Shown: in pieces, positions 8,323 through 17,676 of the stretch
Position numbering within the stretch: position 1 is the first letter of the stretch
How the letters are laid out: each line of letters begins with the position of its first letter
Assembly: GCA_028688895.1 (NCBI GenBank)
Contig: JAQTXG010000004.1
Coordinates: forward strand, 1 to 32,337
DNA: 32,337 nt
From: Candidatus Altimarinota bacterium
GTDB lineage: Bacteria; Patescibacteriota; Gracilibacteria; BD1-5; UBA6164
Direction of reading: 5' to 3'
Program-made: the position numbers and the translations under genes
The notes under the pieces: model-generated
The model's database searches: none
Told to the model about the DNA's origin: nothing
Seen by the model: the letters and a program-made list of their open reading frames with translations, nothing else

Positions 8323-8345
8323 TTATAAATTATAATCATTTTTTG
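8304..8345. terminator. near-perfect palindrome, bidirectional terminator
   Basis: A stem of about 19 bp (AAAAATGATTATAATTTAT against its complement) around TT, with A-run and T-run outer ends. It lies between repeat copy 3 and the first flippase remnant. Confidence 0.6.
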
Positions 8346-8352
8346 TAAATAC

Positions 8353-8443
8353 ATGATAAAAAGAGTTAAATCGTTTCTATCCCGTGAACACTCGTTATAA
8401 ACAGACTATTATGAAAAATACTTTTTGGCTGATGTTAGCATAA
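8353..8443 (+). pseudogene. 5' remnant 1 of a probable flippase gene
   Basis: Begins MIKRVKSFL; after a one-base shift the frame carries on as KQTIMKNTFWLMLA and stops at TAA. Comparison with remnants 2 and 3 gives a parent protein starting MIKRVKSFLFEN followed by K-Q-T-I-M-K-N-T-F-W. That last part resembles the start of Wzx/RfbX-type flippases. Only about 30 codons are left. Confidence 0.6.
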
Positions 8444-8559
8444 TATGTTAAATTACTAATATTTTATAATATTAAAAAATATAATCCTTATATAAAAAAC
8501 TTGATTTTATAATTCTATATATTATAATTTGTATTAATATAATTAATAATTTTTAAATT

Positions 8560-8757
8560 ATGGCAATATTAAGTGTAGAAGTACCTGATAAAATAGCTAA
8601 AAAATTTACTCCATATAAAATTGTAAAATTAAGTGAGTTAAATATTGAGAATCAAATACTAAATATGGATTGAGAATGATGGGAAACAATAGTTGATTTT
8701 TGAAAATGAGTTAATGCAAAAGATGTTTTATCATTTTTAAAAAAGAAAAATGGTTAA
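8560..8757 (+). CDS. antitoxin-like protein, partner of the RelE/ParE-like toxin
   Basis: A 65-residue protein starting MAILSVEVPDKIAKKF, with a strand-like start and a short acidic C-terminal part (GKGVNAKDVLSFLKKKNG). Length, position and the 8-base overlap with the next gene fit a type II antitoxin; the family is not certain. It contains the sequence MDGEGWETIVDFGKG, in which the Gly residues are TGA. No Shine-Dalgarno sequence is seen; the leader is AT-rich with TTAATAATTTTTAA. Confidence 0.68.
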
Positions 8758-8986
8758 AAAATGGCAAAAACAATTAGAAAAATTTTCTCATATATGATGA
8801 TTAACAGATATTATTAAAGATTTAGTATTAAATAATTTATCAGAATATGATGTAATAAAATTATCATGATATAGAGACCTTTATAGGATAAGAAAATGAA
8901 AAATAAGAATAATATTTAGAAAAAATAGTACTGAAGTTGAGATTGTAAAAATTGATTGCAGATGAGATGTATACAAATGAATTTAG
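8750..8986 (+). CDS. RelE/ParE-like toxin
   Basis: A 78-residue protein that overlaps the antitoxin by 8 bases (ATGGTTAA), a typical coupled start. It reads MVKKWQKQLEKFSHIGGLTD, then KLSGYRDLYRIRKGKIRIIF, and ends EIVKIDCRGDVYKGI. The short helical hairpin, the YRIRxGxxRIIF strand and the final VxxIxxRxDxY strand are the RelE/ParE/HigB pattern of ribosome-dependent RNases or gyrase poisons. The target cannot be told from sequence. Intact, and followed by a good terminator. Confidence 0.82.
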
Positions 8987-9021
8987 AAAAAACTCCCTTT
9001 TTTTATGATTAGGAGTTTTTT
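8985..9021 (+). terminator. intrinsic terminator after the RelE/ParE-like toxin
   Basis: Arms AAAAAACTCC and GGAGTTTTTTT around a loop of about 15 bases, with a T-run. Confidence 0.75.
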
Positions 9022-9032
9022 TGATTTTAATC

Positions 9033-9060
9033 TTCACTTTTCACTATTATTGAATATAAT
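9033..9060 (+). promoter_or_regulatory. promoter before flippase remnant 2
   Basis: TTCACT (9033-9038), a 16-base spacer and TATAAT (9055-9060) within TTGAATATAAT. The same boxes with the same spacing recur at 10043-10070 before remnant 3, so promoter and gene start were copied together. Confidence 0.55.
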
Positions 9061-9090
9061 TCAGACCTAGATTATAAATTTAATAATAAC

Positions 9091-9211
9091 ATGATAAAAA
9101 GAGTTAAATCGTTTCTATCCCGTGAACAAGACAGATAAACAGACAATAATGAAAAATACATTTTGGATGGTATTAGCAGAGGGTATTTCTAAATGATGAG
9201 TATTTTTATAA
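9091..9211 (+). pseudogene. 5' remnant 2 of a probable flippase gene
   Basis: Starts MIKRVKSFLSREQDR (a one-base shift relative to remnant 3) and, in the other frame, KQTIMKNTFWMVLAEGISKG followed by GVFL. The stretch MKNTFWMVLAEGISKGG looks like the first membrane helix of an oligosaccharide flippase. It is broken off where the convergent HEPN-like gene ends at 9206. About 40 codons remain out of the usual 400 or more. Confidence 0.65.
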
Positions 9212-9790
9212 ATTCTCTTCTATATAATCTAATATATCTTTTGTATCTATAAATGCTTTTTCAATTTCTTCTATTAATTTATATTCATTTGAAACTAAAA
9301 ATGCATTTATATGAATGAGATTTCTCATTTTTCTAAAATAATCAATTTTTTTAATTATTTTTTTGTCTATTAATTTTTTATCATTTAATCAATTAATTAA
9401 ACTATGAAAATTTATAGAATCATTTAATTTTATATCCTTTGAAATAAGTTTACAGATATATAAATCATCTGTTTCTTCTATTTTTTGTAATTTTTTATAC
9501 TCTAAAAGCTCTAAGTATTTTCTTTTAGATTTTTCATCCAGTAGCTTATTATTAACATAATAATAAATTACTGCCTCAATAATTGATCACAAATAAATAA
9601 AAATCGTATGGGATTTAATCTCCTTTAATTCTTCAGTATAATTATTTTTCTTTATTTCTTCAAAATATATGTATGATACATAAGCAGAATATAAGTATAA
9701 AGTATTACTTAATTTAGAATCACTAATAAATATATATCTATTATTAGCTAAAAAAATATTTCTATAATACTCTAACTCTTTTTCTTTCAT
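9206..9790 (-). CDS. HEPN-like protein, possible toxin
   Basis: A 194-residue mostly helical protein. Near the C-terminus it has the motif YFRKMRNLIHINAF, with R156-N-L-I-H160, the RN..H pattern that marks the RNase site of HEPN proteins. The rest (MKEKELEYYRNIFLANNRYI...SIIEAVIYYYVNNKLL...) has the helical bundle character of that fold. HEPN proteins act as ribonuclease toxins in TA and Abi systems. A 43-aa ORF overlaps its start. I could not assign a specific family (DUF86, Abi or other). Two Gly are TGA. Confidence for HEPN-type fold is moderate. Confidence 0.6.
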
Positions 9791-9903
9791 GCTTCTCTTT
9801 TTACAAAAAATAATTCCTTTATTGCTTTATCTGCTCTATCGTATGCTTCTTGTAATTTTTTATCTCTTTTGATTTGCATAAGTTTTTTATTAAAATATAA
9901 CAT
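9772..9903 (-). CDS. 43-aa ORF overlapping the HEPN-like gene
   Basis: Short basic ORF MLYFNKKLMQIKRDKKLQEA... ending GKKKS. It overlaps the HEPN-like gene by 19 bases, so the two could be co-translated as a small protein and its partner. It is predicted helical and strongly basic. I recognise no family. It may be a leader ORF or a diminished antitoxin; alternatively the HEPN gene alone is real. Confidence 0.4.
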
Positions 9904-10042
9904 TATAAGTATATATAATTATTTTATTATTCAAATTTATATATAAATTGATTATATTAATAAAATAATTTTTTGCAAATCTTTTATATACTTTTTATAC
10001 TCTAAATTTAATAATAACTTTTTCTATATTTTATCACTTTAC

Positions 10043-10070
10043 TTCACTTTTCTCATTTTTTGAATATAAT
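10043..10070 (+). promoter_or_regulatory. promoter before flippase remnant 3
   Basis: TTCACT (10043-10048), 16 bases, TATAAT (10065-10070) in TTGAATATAAT. Matches the promoter at 9033-9060. Confidence 0.5.
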
Positions 10071-10102
10071 CGGCTTAGATTAATTTATACATAACACGAT
10101 CT

Positions 10103-10153
10103 ATGATAAAAAGAGTTAAATCGTTTCTATTTGAGAACAAGACAGAAAGCTAA
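10103..10153 (+). pseudogene. 5' remnant 3 of a probable flippase gene
   Basis: MIKRVKSFLFENKTES then TAA: 16 codons. This copy keeps the TTTGAGAAC version that restores the shared frame in the other two, and it stops just upstream of the rml operon. After 10140 the text GAAAGCTAAAGCATT resembles the hairpin at 21,982-22,054. Confidence 0.55.
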
Positions 10154-10197
10154 AGCATTTAAGTTGATAACAAAACAATTTCATAATTAATACTTTT

Positions 10198-10225
10198 AAA
10201 ATACATAGTAAAATATGTATTTTTT
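10198..10225 (+). terminator. intrinsic terminator upstream of the rml promoter
   Basis: Arms AAAATACATA and TATGTATTTT with a 6-base loop and a T-run. It isolates the rml operon from upstream transcription. Confidence 0.6.
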
Positions 10226-10226
10226 C

Positions 10227-10253
10227 TTTACTTTAAGCAAAAATATGTATAAT
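10227..10253 (+). promoter_or_regulatory. promoter of the rml operon
   Basis: TATAAT at 10248-10253 with a TTTACT-like -35 at 10227-10232 (a 15-base spacer, a little short). The rmlB start codon is 30 bases further. No operator or riboswitch structure seen. Confidence 0.45.
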
Positions 10254-10283
10254 AAAAATGTATTTTATAAATAAAAATAGATA

Positions 10284-11234
10284 ATGAAAAAAACTATTAT
10301 TGTTACATGATGAGCATGATTTATTTGAAGTAACTTTTTGAATAAATTTGTAGTAAGGTTTACTGATATACATTGGGTAAATATAGATGCATTGACTTAT
10401 GCTGGTAAGCTAGAAAACATATCAAATGAAGTGGCAAATTCTACTAATTATTCATTTGAAAAAGTGGATATTAGAGATAGAGATGCACTTAGAGAAATAT
10501 ATAAAAAATACTCTCCGACTGATATTATCCACTTTGCAGCAGAATCTCATGTAGATAATAGTATAAAAAATCCTACTATTTTCACTGAAACAAATGTAAT
10601 AGGAACGCAAAATTTACTTGATATGCACTTGGAATTTAAACTAAATAGATTTCATCATATATCTACTGATGAAGTATATGGTGATTTACCTAACGGATGA
10701 TTTTTCACTGAAACAACTCCTCTAAATCCTAGTAGTCCGTATTCTTGTAGTAAAGCTAGTAGTGATTTCTATGTAAAAGCATATGGTAGAACTTTTTGAA
10801 TAGATTATACTATAACTAGATGTAGTAACAATTATGGACCAAATCAAGATAATGAAAAACTGATTCCTCATTTCATAGAATTATTACAAGCTGACAAAAA
10901 AGTAACAGTTTATGGTGATGGTAGTAATATCCGTGATTGGTTATATGTAGAAGACCATTGCGATGCTATATGGGAAGTATTTACGAAATCAGAATCTAAA
11001 TGAATATACAATATAGGAGGAAATAATGAGTATACAAATCTAGAAATAACTAAACTCATATTAAAAGAGATGTGAAAAGATGAAAGTTATATAGGTTTTG
11101 TAGATGATAGAAAATGACACGATGTGAGATATGCAATAGATGCAAGTAAGATAAAAAATGATATAAGTTGGGAGCCAAAAATCAAGTTTGAGAAAGGGAT
11201 AGTTATGACGATTAAGTATTATTTGGGGAAATAA
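10284..11234 (+). CDS. rmlB: dTDP-glucose 4,6-dehydratase
   Basis: A 316-residue extended SDR enzyme, close to the usual 320-350, that turns dTDP-glucose into dTDP-4-keto-6-deoxyglucose, step 2 of dTDP-L-rhamnose synthesis. It has the NAD loop TGGAGFIGS at 8-16, then [11 protein letters not shown] at 84-94, the catalytic [10 protein letters not shown] (Thr128, Asp129, Glu130) and YSCSK (Tyr153, Lys157). [10 protein letters not shown] and YNIGG complete the family set. The Gly codons at 9, 10, 12 and 15 are all TGA. It is the first gene of an operon with rmlA, rmlC and rmlD. Confidence 0.97.
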
Positions 11235-11240
11235 TATTTT

Positions 11241-11388
11241 TAAAACTCTATCTTGAATCCTCCGCTAAAGACGGGATAAACTTTCTCTAATTTTAGAGAA
11301 AGGGGCTACAAGTGAGCCTCCCTCTCTTGATTGAGAGAGGAATTTATGCCCGAAGGGAGGTATCCAGTGGACGAGGGAGAGTATAGAA
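11241..11388. repeat. hairpin repeat region between rmlB and rmlA
   Basis: Shares AACTCTATC...GAATCC, the palindrome CTTTCTCTAATTTTAGAGAAAG (11281-11302), and CCTCCCTCTCTTGATTGAGAGAGG (11318-11340) with 12,370-12,490. Parts recur reversed at 26,091-26,212. The hairpins have no long T-run, so read-through into rmlA is likely. Confidence 0.7.
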
Positions 11389-11419
11389 AATAATGAATAT
11401 AAGATATAATAAAAAAAAT

Positions 11420-12295
11420 ATGAAATGAATAATTTTAGCTGGATGAAGTGGTACTAGATTGTATCCAGTTACTCAAGCTATAAGCAAACAATTGATGCCT
11501 ATATATGATAAACCGATGATTTATTATCCTTTATCAACATTATTAATGGCAGGTATAAAAGAAGTATTAATAATCACTACTCCTGAAGATAGTGAAAGTT
11601 TCAAGAGATTATTATGAGATGGTAGCAAATGGTGAATCACTCTAGAATATGCAGTACAACCAAGCCCAGATGGATTGGCTCAAGCATTTGTTATAGGTGA
11701 AGATTTCGTGTGAAACGATGATGTGTGTTTGGTACTGGGTGACAATTTGTTCTACTGACATGGATTATCTACATTATTAAAAAATTGTGTATCTATAGTA
11801 GAAAAAGAGAAAAAATCTATAGTATTCTGATATGAAGTAAGTGATCCAGAGAGATATTGAGTAGTAGAATTTGATGTAAATAAAAATGCTATATCTATAG
11901 AAGAAAAACCTGAAAATCCAAAAAGTAATTTTGCAGTAGTATGATTGTATTTCTATACAAATGAAGTAATAAATATAGCAAAAAATGTAAAACCAAGTCA
12001 TAGATGAGAACTAGAAATAACAAGTGTAAATGAAGAATTTTTATCTAAATGAAAATTGAAAGTAGAACTAATGAATAGATGATATGCTTGGCTAGATACA
12101 GGTACTCATGAAAGTATGTTAGAAGCAAGTAATTTCATAGAAATAATAGAAAAAAGACAAGGTTTAAAAATAGCTTGTCCTGAAGAAATAGTATGGAAAA
12201 ATGGATATATCTCAGATGAAAAATTGGAAGAATTAGCACAACCATTGAAAAAAAATAATTATTGAAAATATTTGTTGAGGTTGATTAATAAATAA
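11420..12295 (+). CDS. rmlA: glucose-1-phosphate thymidylyltransferase
   Basis: A 291-residue enzyme that makes dTDP-glucose from glucose-1-phosphate and dTTP, step 1 of the rhamnose pathway. It has the nucleotidyltransferase signature MKGIILAGGSGTRLYP (GGSGTR at 8-13), then [18 protein letters not shown] with the catalytic Lys, LGDNLFYG (the Asp that binds metal), [19 protein letters not shown] and [14 protein letters not shown]. The start at 11,420 is chosen over the in-frame ATG at 11,393 because the family begins MKGI directly. The length matches the family. Confidence 0.96.
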
Positions 12296-12297
12296 TC

Positions 12298-12490
12298 CAC
12301 CCAAGCTACAGCCCCCCCTAGCCCCCTACTTAGTAAGGAGGGGGGGCTCAAATTAAGATAAACACAATACAAAAACTCTATCCTGAATCCTTTCTCTAAT
12401 TTTAGAGAAAGGGGCTGCAAATTTAAATTATGTAATTTATTATGAGCCTCCCTCTCTTGATTAAGAGAGGGAATTCAAGGGAGAGTCTTA
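12298..12490. repeat. hairpin repeat region between rmlA and rmlC
   Basis: A C-rich stem CCCCCCCTAGCCCCCT...AGGAGGGGGGG (12,317-12,347), followed by a copy of the 11,241-11,388 repeat: CTTTCTCTAATTTTAGAGAAAGG, then CCTCCCTCTCTTGATTAAGAGAGGG, then AAGGGAGAGTC. These are strong secondary structures in an otherwise AT-only spacer. Confidence 0.7.
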
Positions 12491-12515
12491 TAAATTATAT
12501 TAAAAAAAAATTAAA

Positions 12516-13085
12516 ATGTTTAAATTTACAAGTACTAAAATAGCTGATGTAATAGTGGTAGAACCTCAAGTTTTTTGAGATGATAGAGGTTTTTTTATGG
12601 AAACTTATAGTAAAAAAGAATTTGAAAATGCTTGAATAGATGTAGAATTTGTACAGGATAATCATAGTAAATCAAAAAAATGAGTATTTAGATGATTTCA
12701 TTTTCAGACTCAAAATACACAATCGAAACTTGTAAGAGTAGTAAGTGGTAGTGTATTAGATTTCGCTATAGATTTGAGAAAAGATTCAGTTACATATTGA
12801 GAATATATAGTAGAAGAATTATCAGCATCAAATAAAAAACAACTTTTTGTACCACAGTGATTTGCTCACTGATTCTTGACTCTAGAAGATAATACAGAAT
12901 TTGTATACAAATGTGATGATTATTATAGTCCAGAATTTGACGGATGAATAATATATAGTGACCCTAGATTGAACATAGATTTTGAAGCTATAAAGAAAAA
13001 ATATGATATAAGTGAATTATCATTTTCAGAAAAAGATAAAAATCATCCTAGTATAGATGAATTTTTTAGTAATAATCCGTTTTAA
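12516..13085 (+). CDS. rmlC: dTDP-4-dehydrorhamnose 3,5-epimerase
   Basis: A 189-residue cupin epimerase (usual 180-190), step 3 of dTDP-rhamnose synthesis. It reads VIVVEPQVFGDDRGFFMETYS, then NHSKSKKGVFRGFHFQ with the catalytic His62, KLVRVVSGSVLDFAIDLRK, and FVPQGFAHGFLTLED with the conserved Pro-Gly-Phe-His motif. It ends DPRLNIDF and a short tail. The FRGFH and GFAHGF glycines are TGA. It lies between rmlA and rmlD, separated by hairpin repeats. Confidence 0.95.
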
Positions 13086-13089
13086 AAGA

Positions 13090-13275
13090 AATAATCCACT
13101 CTAAATTCTCCCGCTAAAGCGGGGGAGGCTACAGATTAGTCCAATTATTCTAATCCCTCCCCTTCCACTGCGTTTCAGGTACTCCCTTTGAAAAAGGGAG
13201 AAATTTAAGGAAAAAAGTAACAGACCACCCCCTAGCCCCCTCCTTACTAAGGAGGGGGAAGCTACAATAAATAAA
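13090..13275. repeat. hairpin repeat region between rmlC and rmlD
   Basis: Three C/G-rich units: CTCCCGCTAAAGCGGGGGAG (13,109-13,128), CTCCCTTTGAAAAAGGGAG and CCCCCTCCTTACTAAGGAGGGGG (13,234-13,260). Text between them (CACTGCGTTTCAGGTACTCC) recurs near 23,570. No clear promoter for rmlD seen in this spacer. Confidence 0.7.
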
Positions 13276-13286
13276 AAAATAATATT

Positions 13287-14141
13287 ATGAAAACAATTTT
13301 GATTACTGGTGCTAATGGTATGTTGGCAAATGATTTTGCTAAATTGTATAGTGATAAATATAATCTAATATTTACAGATTATAAAGAACTAGATATTACT
13401 GATATAGAAGCTATAGATAAAAATGTAGCAGAAATGAAGCCTGATATGATTATAAACTTCGCTGCATATACAGCTGTAGATGATGCAGAAGATATATGAG
13501 CAAAAATAAACTATGATGTAAATACTATGTGAGTATACAATCTAGCTAAAATATCTAATAAATATAATATAGATTTTTTCACTATTTCTAGTGACTATGT
13601 ATTCCATGGAGACAGCGAAAAATGATACAATGAAAATGATAAAACAAATCCAATAAATCAATATGGTATGGCTAAATACTTATGAGAAAAATTGGCATTA
13701 CAAGAAAATAAAAACACGATAATTATTAGAACAAGTTGGTTATATGGAGGATCAAAAGATTATAAAAACTTCGTAAATACAATGATAAGTTTATGAACTA
13801 GACTAGATAGTTTAAAAGTAATAAATGATCAATTGGGTAATCCTACGAATGCTAAGGATTTGAGTGAAGCTATATGAAAAGTAATAGAAAATATAGAAAA
13901 ATACAGATGAAGAATATTACACTTTTCGAATAATACAGAAGCAAACGGTATATCATGGTATGATTTCGCAACAGAGATATTTAATCAAACAGGTATAGAG
14001 GTACAATGCAATCCATGTACTACTGCAGACTTCCCTACAAAAGCAAAAAGACCAGCTTTCAGTAAACTGATAAATAATAGTGATATTGTTTTGAGAGATT
14101 GGAAAGAAGGGGTGAGGGATTATTTAGCTAGTTTAAATTAA
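13287..14141 (+). CDS. rmlD: dTDP-4-dehydrorhamnose reductase
   Basis: A 284-residue SDR enzyme that makes the last step to dTDP-L-rhamnose using NAD(P)H. It reads ILITGANGMLAND (loop TGANGML), INFAAYTAVDDAED, FFTISSDYVFHGD, YGMAKYLGE with the catalytic Tyr and Lys, and IIIRTSWLYG. The usual length is 285-300. It completes the rml set, so dTDP-L-rhamnose is available for the glycan made here. The flippase gene follows after 4 bases. Confidence 0.95.
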
Positions 14142-14145
14142 TATA

Positions 14146-15432
14146 ATGAAACAAAAAATAGCGAAATTGAAGCATTGACTTAAGAATAACAAGACCATAG
14201 TCGGAAATATATTTTCTCTCGGTACTTTGCAGATATTTAATTATATCATACCTCTTATTACACTCCCATATGTACTGAGAATATTATGACCAGAGAAATT
14301 TTGAGTAGTAGCTTTTATGTGAGCATTTGTATGATATTTCTTGATAATTGTGAATTATTGATTTAGTTTGACTACAACTAGAGATATATCTATACATAGA
14401 GAGGATAATAAAAAAATATCTGAAATATTCTGGAATGTAATAAGTATCAAACTTATATTATCTATACTATCTTTTATATTCTCTCTGATAATAGTATTTA
14501 GTTTTGAAATATTTTCTAATGAATACTTGGTATTTTTATTTAGTTTTATCATGATATTTGGAGATGTATTCTTCCCTATATGGATGTTCCAATGAATGGA
14601 AAAGATGAAATATATCACTATCATAAATGTAATAGTTAAGAGTCTATTCTTACTCCCTATATTCATTTTCGTAAAAACTATAGATGATTATTACTTAGTC
14701 CCACTAATATCTTCACTATCATTCATTACTACTGGTATCATAGCATTTATCATGGCTATTAGAGTATTTCGTATACAGTTTGTAGCACCAAGTGTAGAAG
14801 TTATGAAGTATCAGTTAGTAGAGTGATGGCATGTGTTTGTATCTACTTTATTCATTAGTCTATATACTACTTCTACTACATTTATACTATGATTGTTTAC
14901 TAATAATACTGTTGTATGATATTATTCTAGTGCTGAGAAGGTAGTGAAAGCATTTCAATGATTAGTATGAATAATATCACAAGCAGCTTACCCTAATGTA
15001 GCTCAAAAATTAAAATGATCAAAAGATAAAACTATTGAATTTCTACAAAAAATTACTATTATTATTTGAGGAATTACATTTATAATGTCAATAACTTTGT
15101 TTATAGGTTCTGAATTAATAGTAAATTTACTATTTTGAAAAGAGTTTTTAAACAGTGTAGCAATATTAAAAATATTATCATTTATGCCATTTATAATCTG
15201 ATTAGCTAGTATATTTATAAATCTTACTATGTTAAATTTTTGATATAAAAAAGAAGTTTCAAAAATATATATTAAATATGCTATAATAAGTATTTTCATT
15301 TCAATACCACTTACATTATTGTATAATTGAGTTTGAATGGCAATTTCTGTTTTATTAACTGAGATATTTATAACCTTAGATGTATTTTTTTTCTTAAAGA
15401 AAAAATGAATTAATTTAATATATAACAAATAA
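14146..15432 (+). CDS. wzx: Wzx-type oligosaccharide flippase
   Basis: A 428-residue integral membrane protein of the MOP/PST flippase family, moving lipid-linked oligosaccharide across the membrane. It has 12 or so hydrophobic segments. The start is [38 protein letters not shown], a typical Wzx/RfbX N-terminus. Later markers are FQGMEKMKYITII, VGYYSSAEKVVKAFQGLVG and SQAAYPNVAQKL. It follows rmlD by 4 bases. It does not match the three flippase remnants upstream, whose starts read MIKRVKSFL, so a different flippase was lost from this locus. Gly codons are mostly TGA. Confidence 0.92.
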
Positions 15433-15435
15433 CAA

Positions 15436-16569
15436 ATGACAAATATACCAAAAATAATTGCTCTATATTTACCACAATTTCATGAGATACCTGAAAATAA
15501 CGAATGGTGGTGAAAATGATTTACAGAATGGGTAACTGTTAAAAATGCAAAAAAATTATTTAGTAAACATAATCAGCCAAGAGTACCTTACTGAGATAAT
15601 TATTATGATTTATCTAATATTCAAACACTAAAAAATCAAGCAGATTTAATGAATAAATATTGAGTAGATTGATTATGTTTCTATCATTATTGGTTTAAAT
15701 GAAAACAAGTATTAGAAAAGCCTGCTGAAATGTTATTGGAAAATAAAGATATAAAAATGAATTTTTGTTTTTCATGGGCGAATGAAACATGGAAAAGAAC
15801 ATGGTATTGATATAATAAAGAAATATTATTAGATCAAGAATACTGAGAAGCAAAAGATTGGGAGAATCATTTTAATTATCTATTAAATTTTTTTAAAGAT
15901 GAAAGATACATAAAAGTTGATAATTCACCAGTCTTAGTTATATATCGCACATATGATATTGATAAATTTGAAGATATGATGACTTTATTTAAAAATAAAG
16001 CTATTGAAAATTGATTTAATTGAATTCACATAATTGAAACATTAACATTAAAACAAAAAAAGATAAAAAGTAAATTATCAAATTGATGTTTTTTTTATGA
16101 GCCTTGATATAATTTATTATGACTAAATAATTTTAAATCATTAAAAAGAAAAATTATATATGAAATAAAAAAATATATACAAAAAAATATTCATAAAAAT
16201 AATTTGTTATTAAATATATATGATTATATATCATTTTCTAAAGAAATTTTAAAAAGAAATCTTACAAATATAACAATAACAAAAGAACAGAAAATAAACT
16301 TATGATACTTTGTTAATTTTGATGATTCACCTAGAAGAAAAGAATTATGAATAATATTTAAAAATTCAACTCCTAATATATTCAAACATTACTTAATAAA
16401 AATAATAGAAAAAAGTATTAAAATAGAATCAGATTTTATATTTATAACAGCATGGAATGAATGGGCAGAATGAGCATATTTAGAAGCAGATACAATTAAT
16501 TGATATTGATATCTAGAAAAAATAATTGAGGCAAAAAATGATATTATAATAAAAGCAAATAATATTTAA
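15436..16569 (+). CDS. WbsX-like glycosyltransferase
   Basis: A 377-residue member of the WbsX family (glycosyltransferase of polysaccharide loci, related to the GH99-like domain). It opens IIALYLPQFHEIPENNEWWG and continues KGFTEWVTVKNAKKLF, then CFYHYWFKGKQVLEKP, NFCFSWANETWKRTWYG, SPVLVIYRTYD and TAWNEWAEGAYLEAD, all characteristic strings. The last motif with Asn-Glu and Glu residues is the likely active-site region. The start is three bases after the flippase stop. It is the last gene of the plus-strand operon and ends in a strong terminator. Sugar specificity unknown. Confidence 0.9.
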
Positions 16570-16594
16570 TTATTTGCTTTTATTATAATTTTTT
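16543..16594. terminator. bidirectional terminator between convergent glycan operons
   Basis: A perfect 21-bp stem (16,543-16,563 with 16,569-16,589) and a 5-base loop, with A- and T-rich ends. It overlaps the last codons of both the WbsX-like gene (+) and the GT4 gene (-). Confidence 0.85.
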
Positions 16595-17641
16595 AACTAT
16601 TTCTTTTAATATATCCTCTTTATAAAACTTCTTAGAAGATAACAAACAATTTTCTCTAAAATATTCATAGTTAGAAAATAAATTATTAATATTATTAATA
16701 ACTTCATTTGATTGAAATTTTTCATAGACAATTCAATTATAATTATTTAATATAAATTCTCATCAGCCTTGTAAAGAACATAATACAGGTACTCAACAAG
16801 TTATTGCTTCTATTGTAACTAATGGTCATGTTTCACTATATGATGGCATAAATAATATTTTTGACTTATTATATATATGTAATAATTCATTATGTGAAAT
16901 ATTAGTATAATAATTAACATTATCAAAAGAATTGATAAGATTTTTATCTATCTTTTTTCAAATTACTGTAAAATTAAGTTTTGGAGACAATTTAATTAAT
17001 TCAATTAAATCATGAAATCATTTTGCTCTAGTTCATCTTCATATAAATAATATATCTATAATTTTAGGTACATCTTTTATGTAATACATTTTTTTAGGAT
17101 CTACAAATTGAGGTATAGTATATATTTTTCATTTGTAGTTCTTTAAATCTTTATGAAGAATTGATGTTATTGTATTTCTAGGAGATATAATAATATTTGA
17201 TTTTTTTAGTGAATTTATTTCTATAAACTTACAAATATTAAATAAAACATATAAAATTATTTTTAACAATACATTTTTATTATATAAATTTTGAATATTT
17301 TTAATTTGTAAATAAAAAAGTGCATGAACAAATACTGTATAATTTTTATTATGATTGCTTGAAAAAAATAAAGAAAAAGTAGATGTGAAAATTATTTTTC
17401 ATTTAAGAATTCATTTTTTTTTATTATATAAATACAAAAATGGATAATACAAAATTTCTCTTATATAAGGAAATTTAACTATAATAAAGTGTATTTTTCT
17501 TGAAAATGATATATTCTCTCAACAAATTATTTTTAGATTTATATTTTCATCTTTTAAATATATAATTAATTCTGAATTAAATATGCTTGCTCATCAATGA
17601 CTATATGTATTATATTGTTCATCATAAATAGTAATATCCAT
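16583..17641 (-). CDS. GT4-family glycosyltransferase
   Basis: A 352-residue GT-B fold glycosyltransferase. The C-terminal half has ILFIGRGTRAKGFHDLIELI (nucleotide-binding loop, with the glycines as TGA), YNKSKILFMPSYSETGPLVTIEAI and CGVPVLCSLQGGGEFI, the E-x7-E type end of GT4 enzymes. The N-terminal half starts YDEQYNTYSHGGASIFNSEL, the acceptor-domain glycine loop. The donor sugar is not predictable. It is the last gene of the minus-strand operon and ends at the shared terminator. Confidence 0.9.
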
Positions 17642-17676
17642 TTTTTTTATTTAAATAATATTAAAAAATTATTAAA

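Noticed and set aside
11393-11419. Nine-codon longer start of rmlA
   Set aside because: The in-frame ATG at 11,393 adds a lysine- and asparagine-rich tail not seen in the family, which starts MKGIILAGG.
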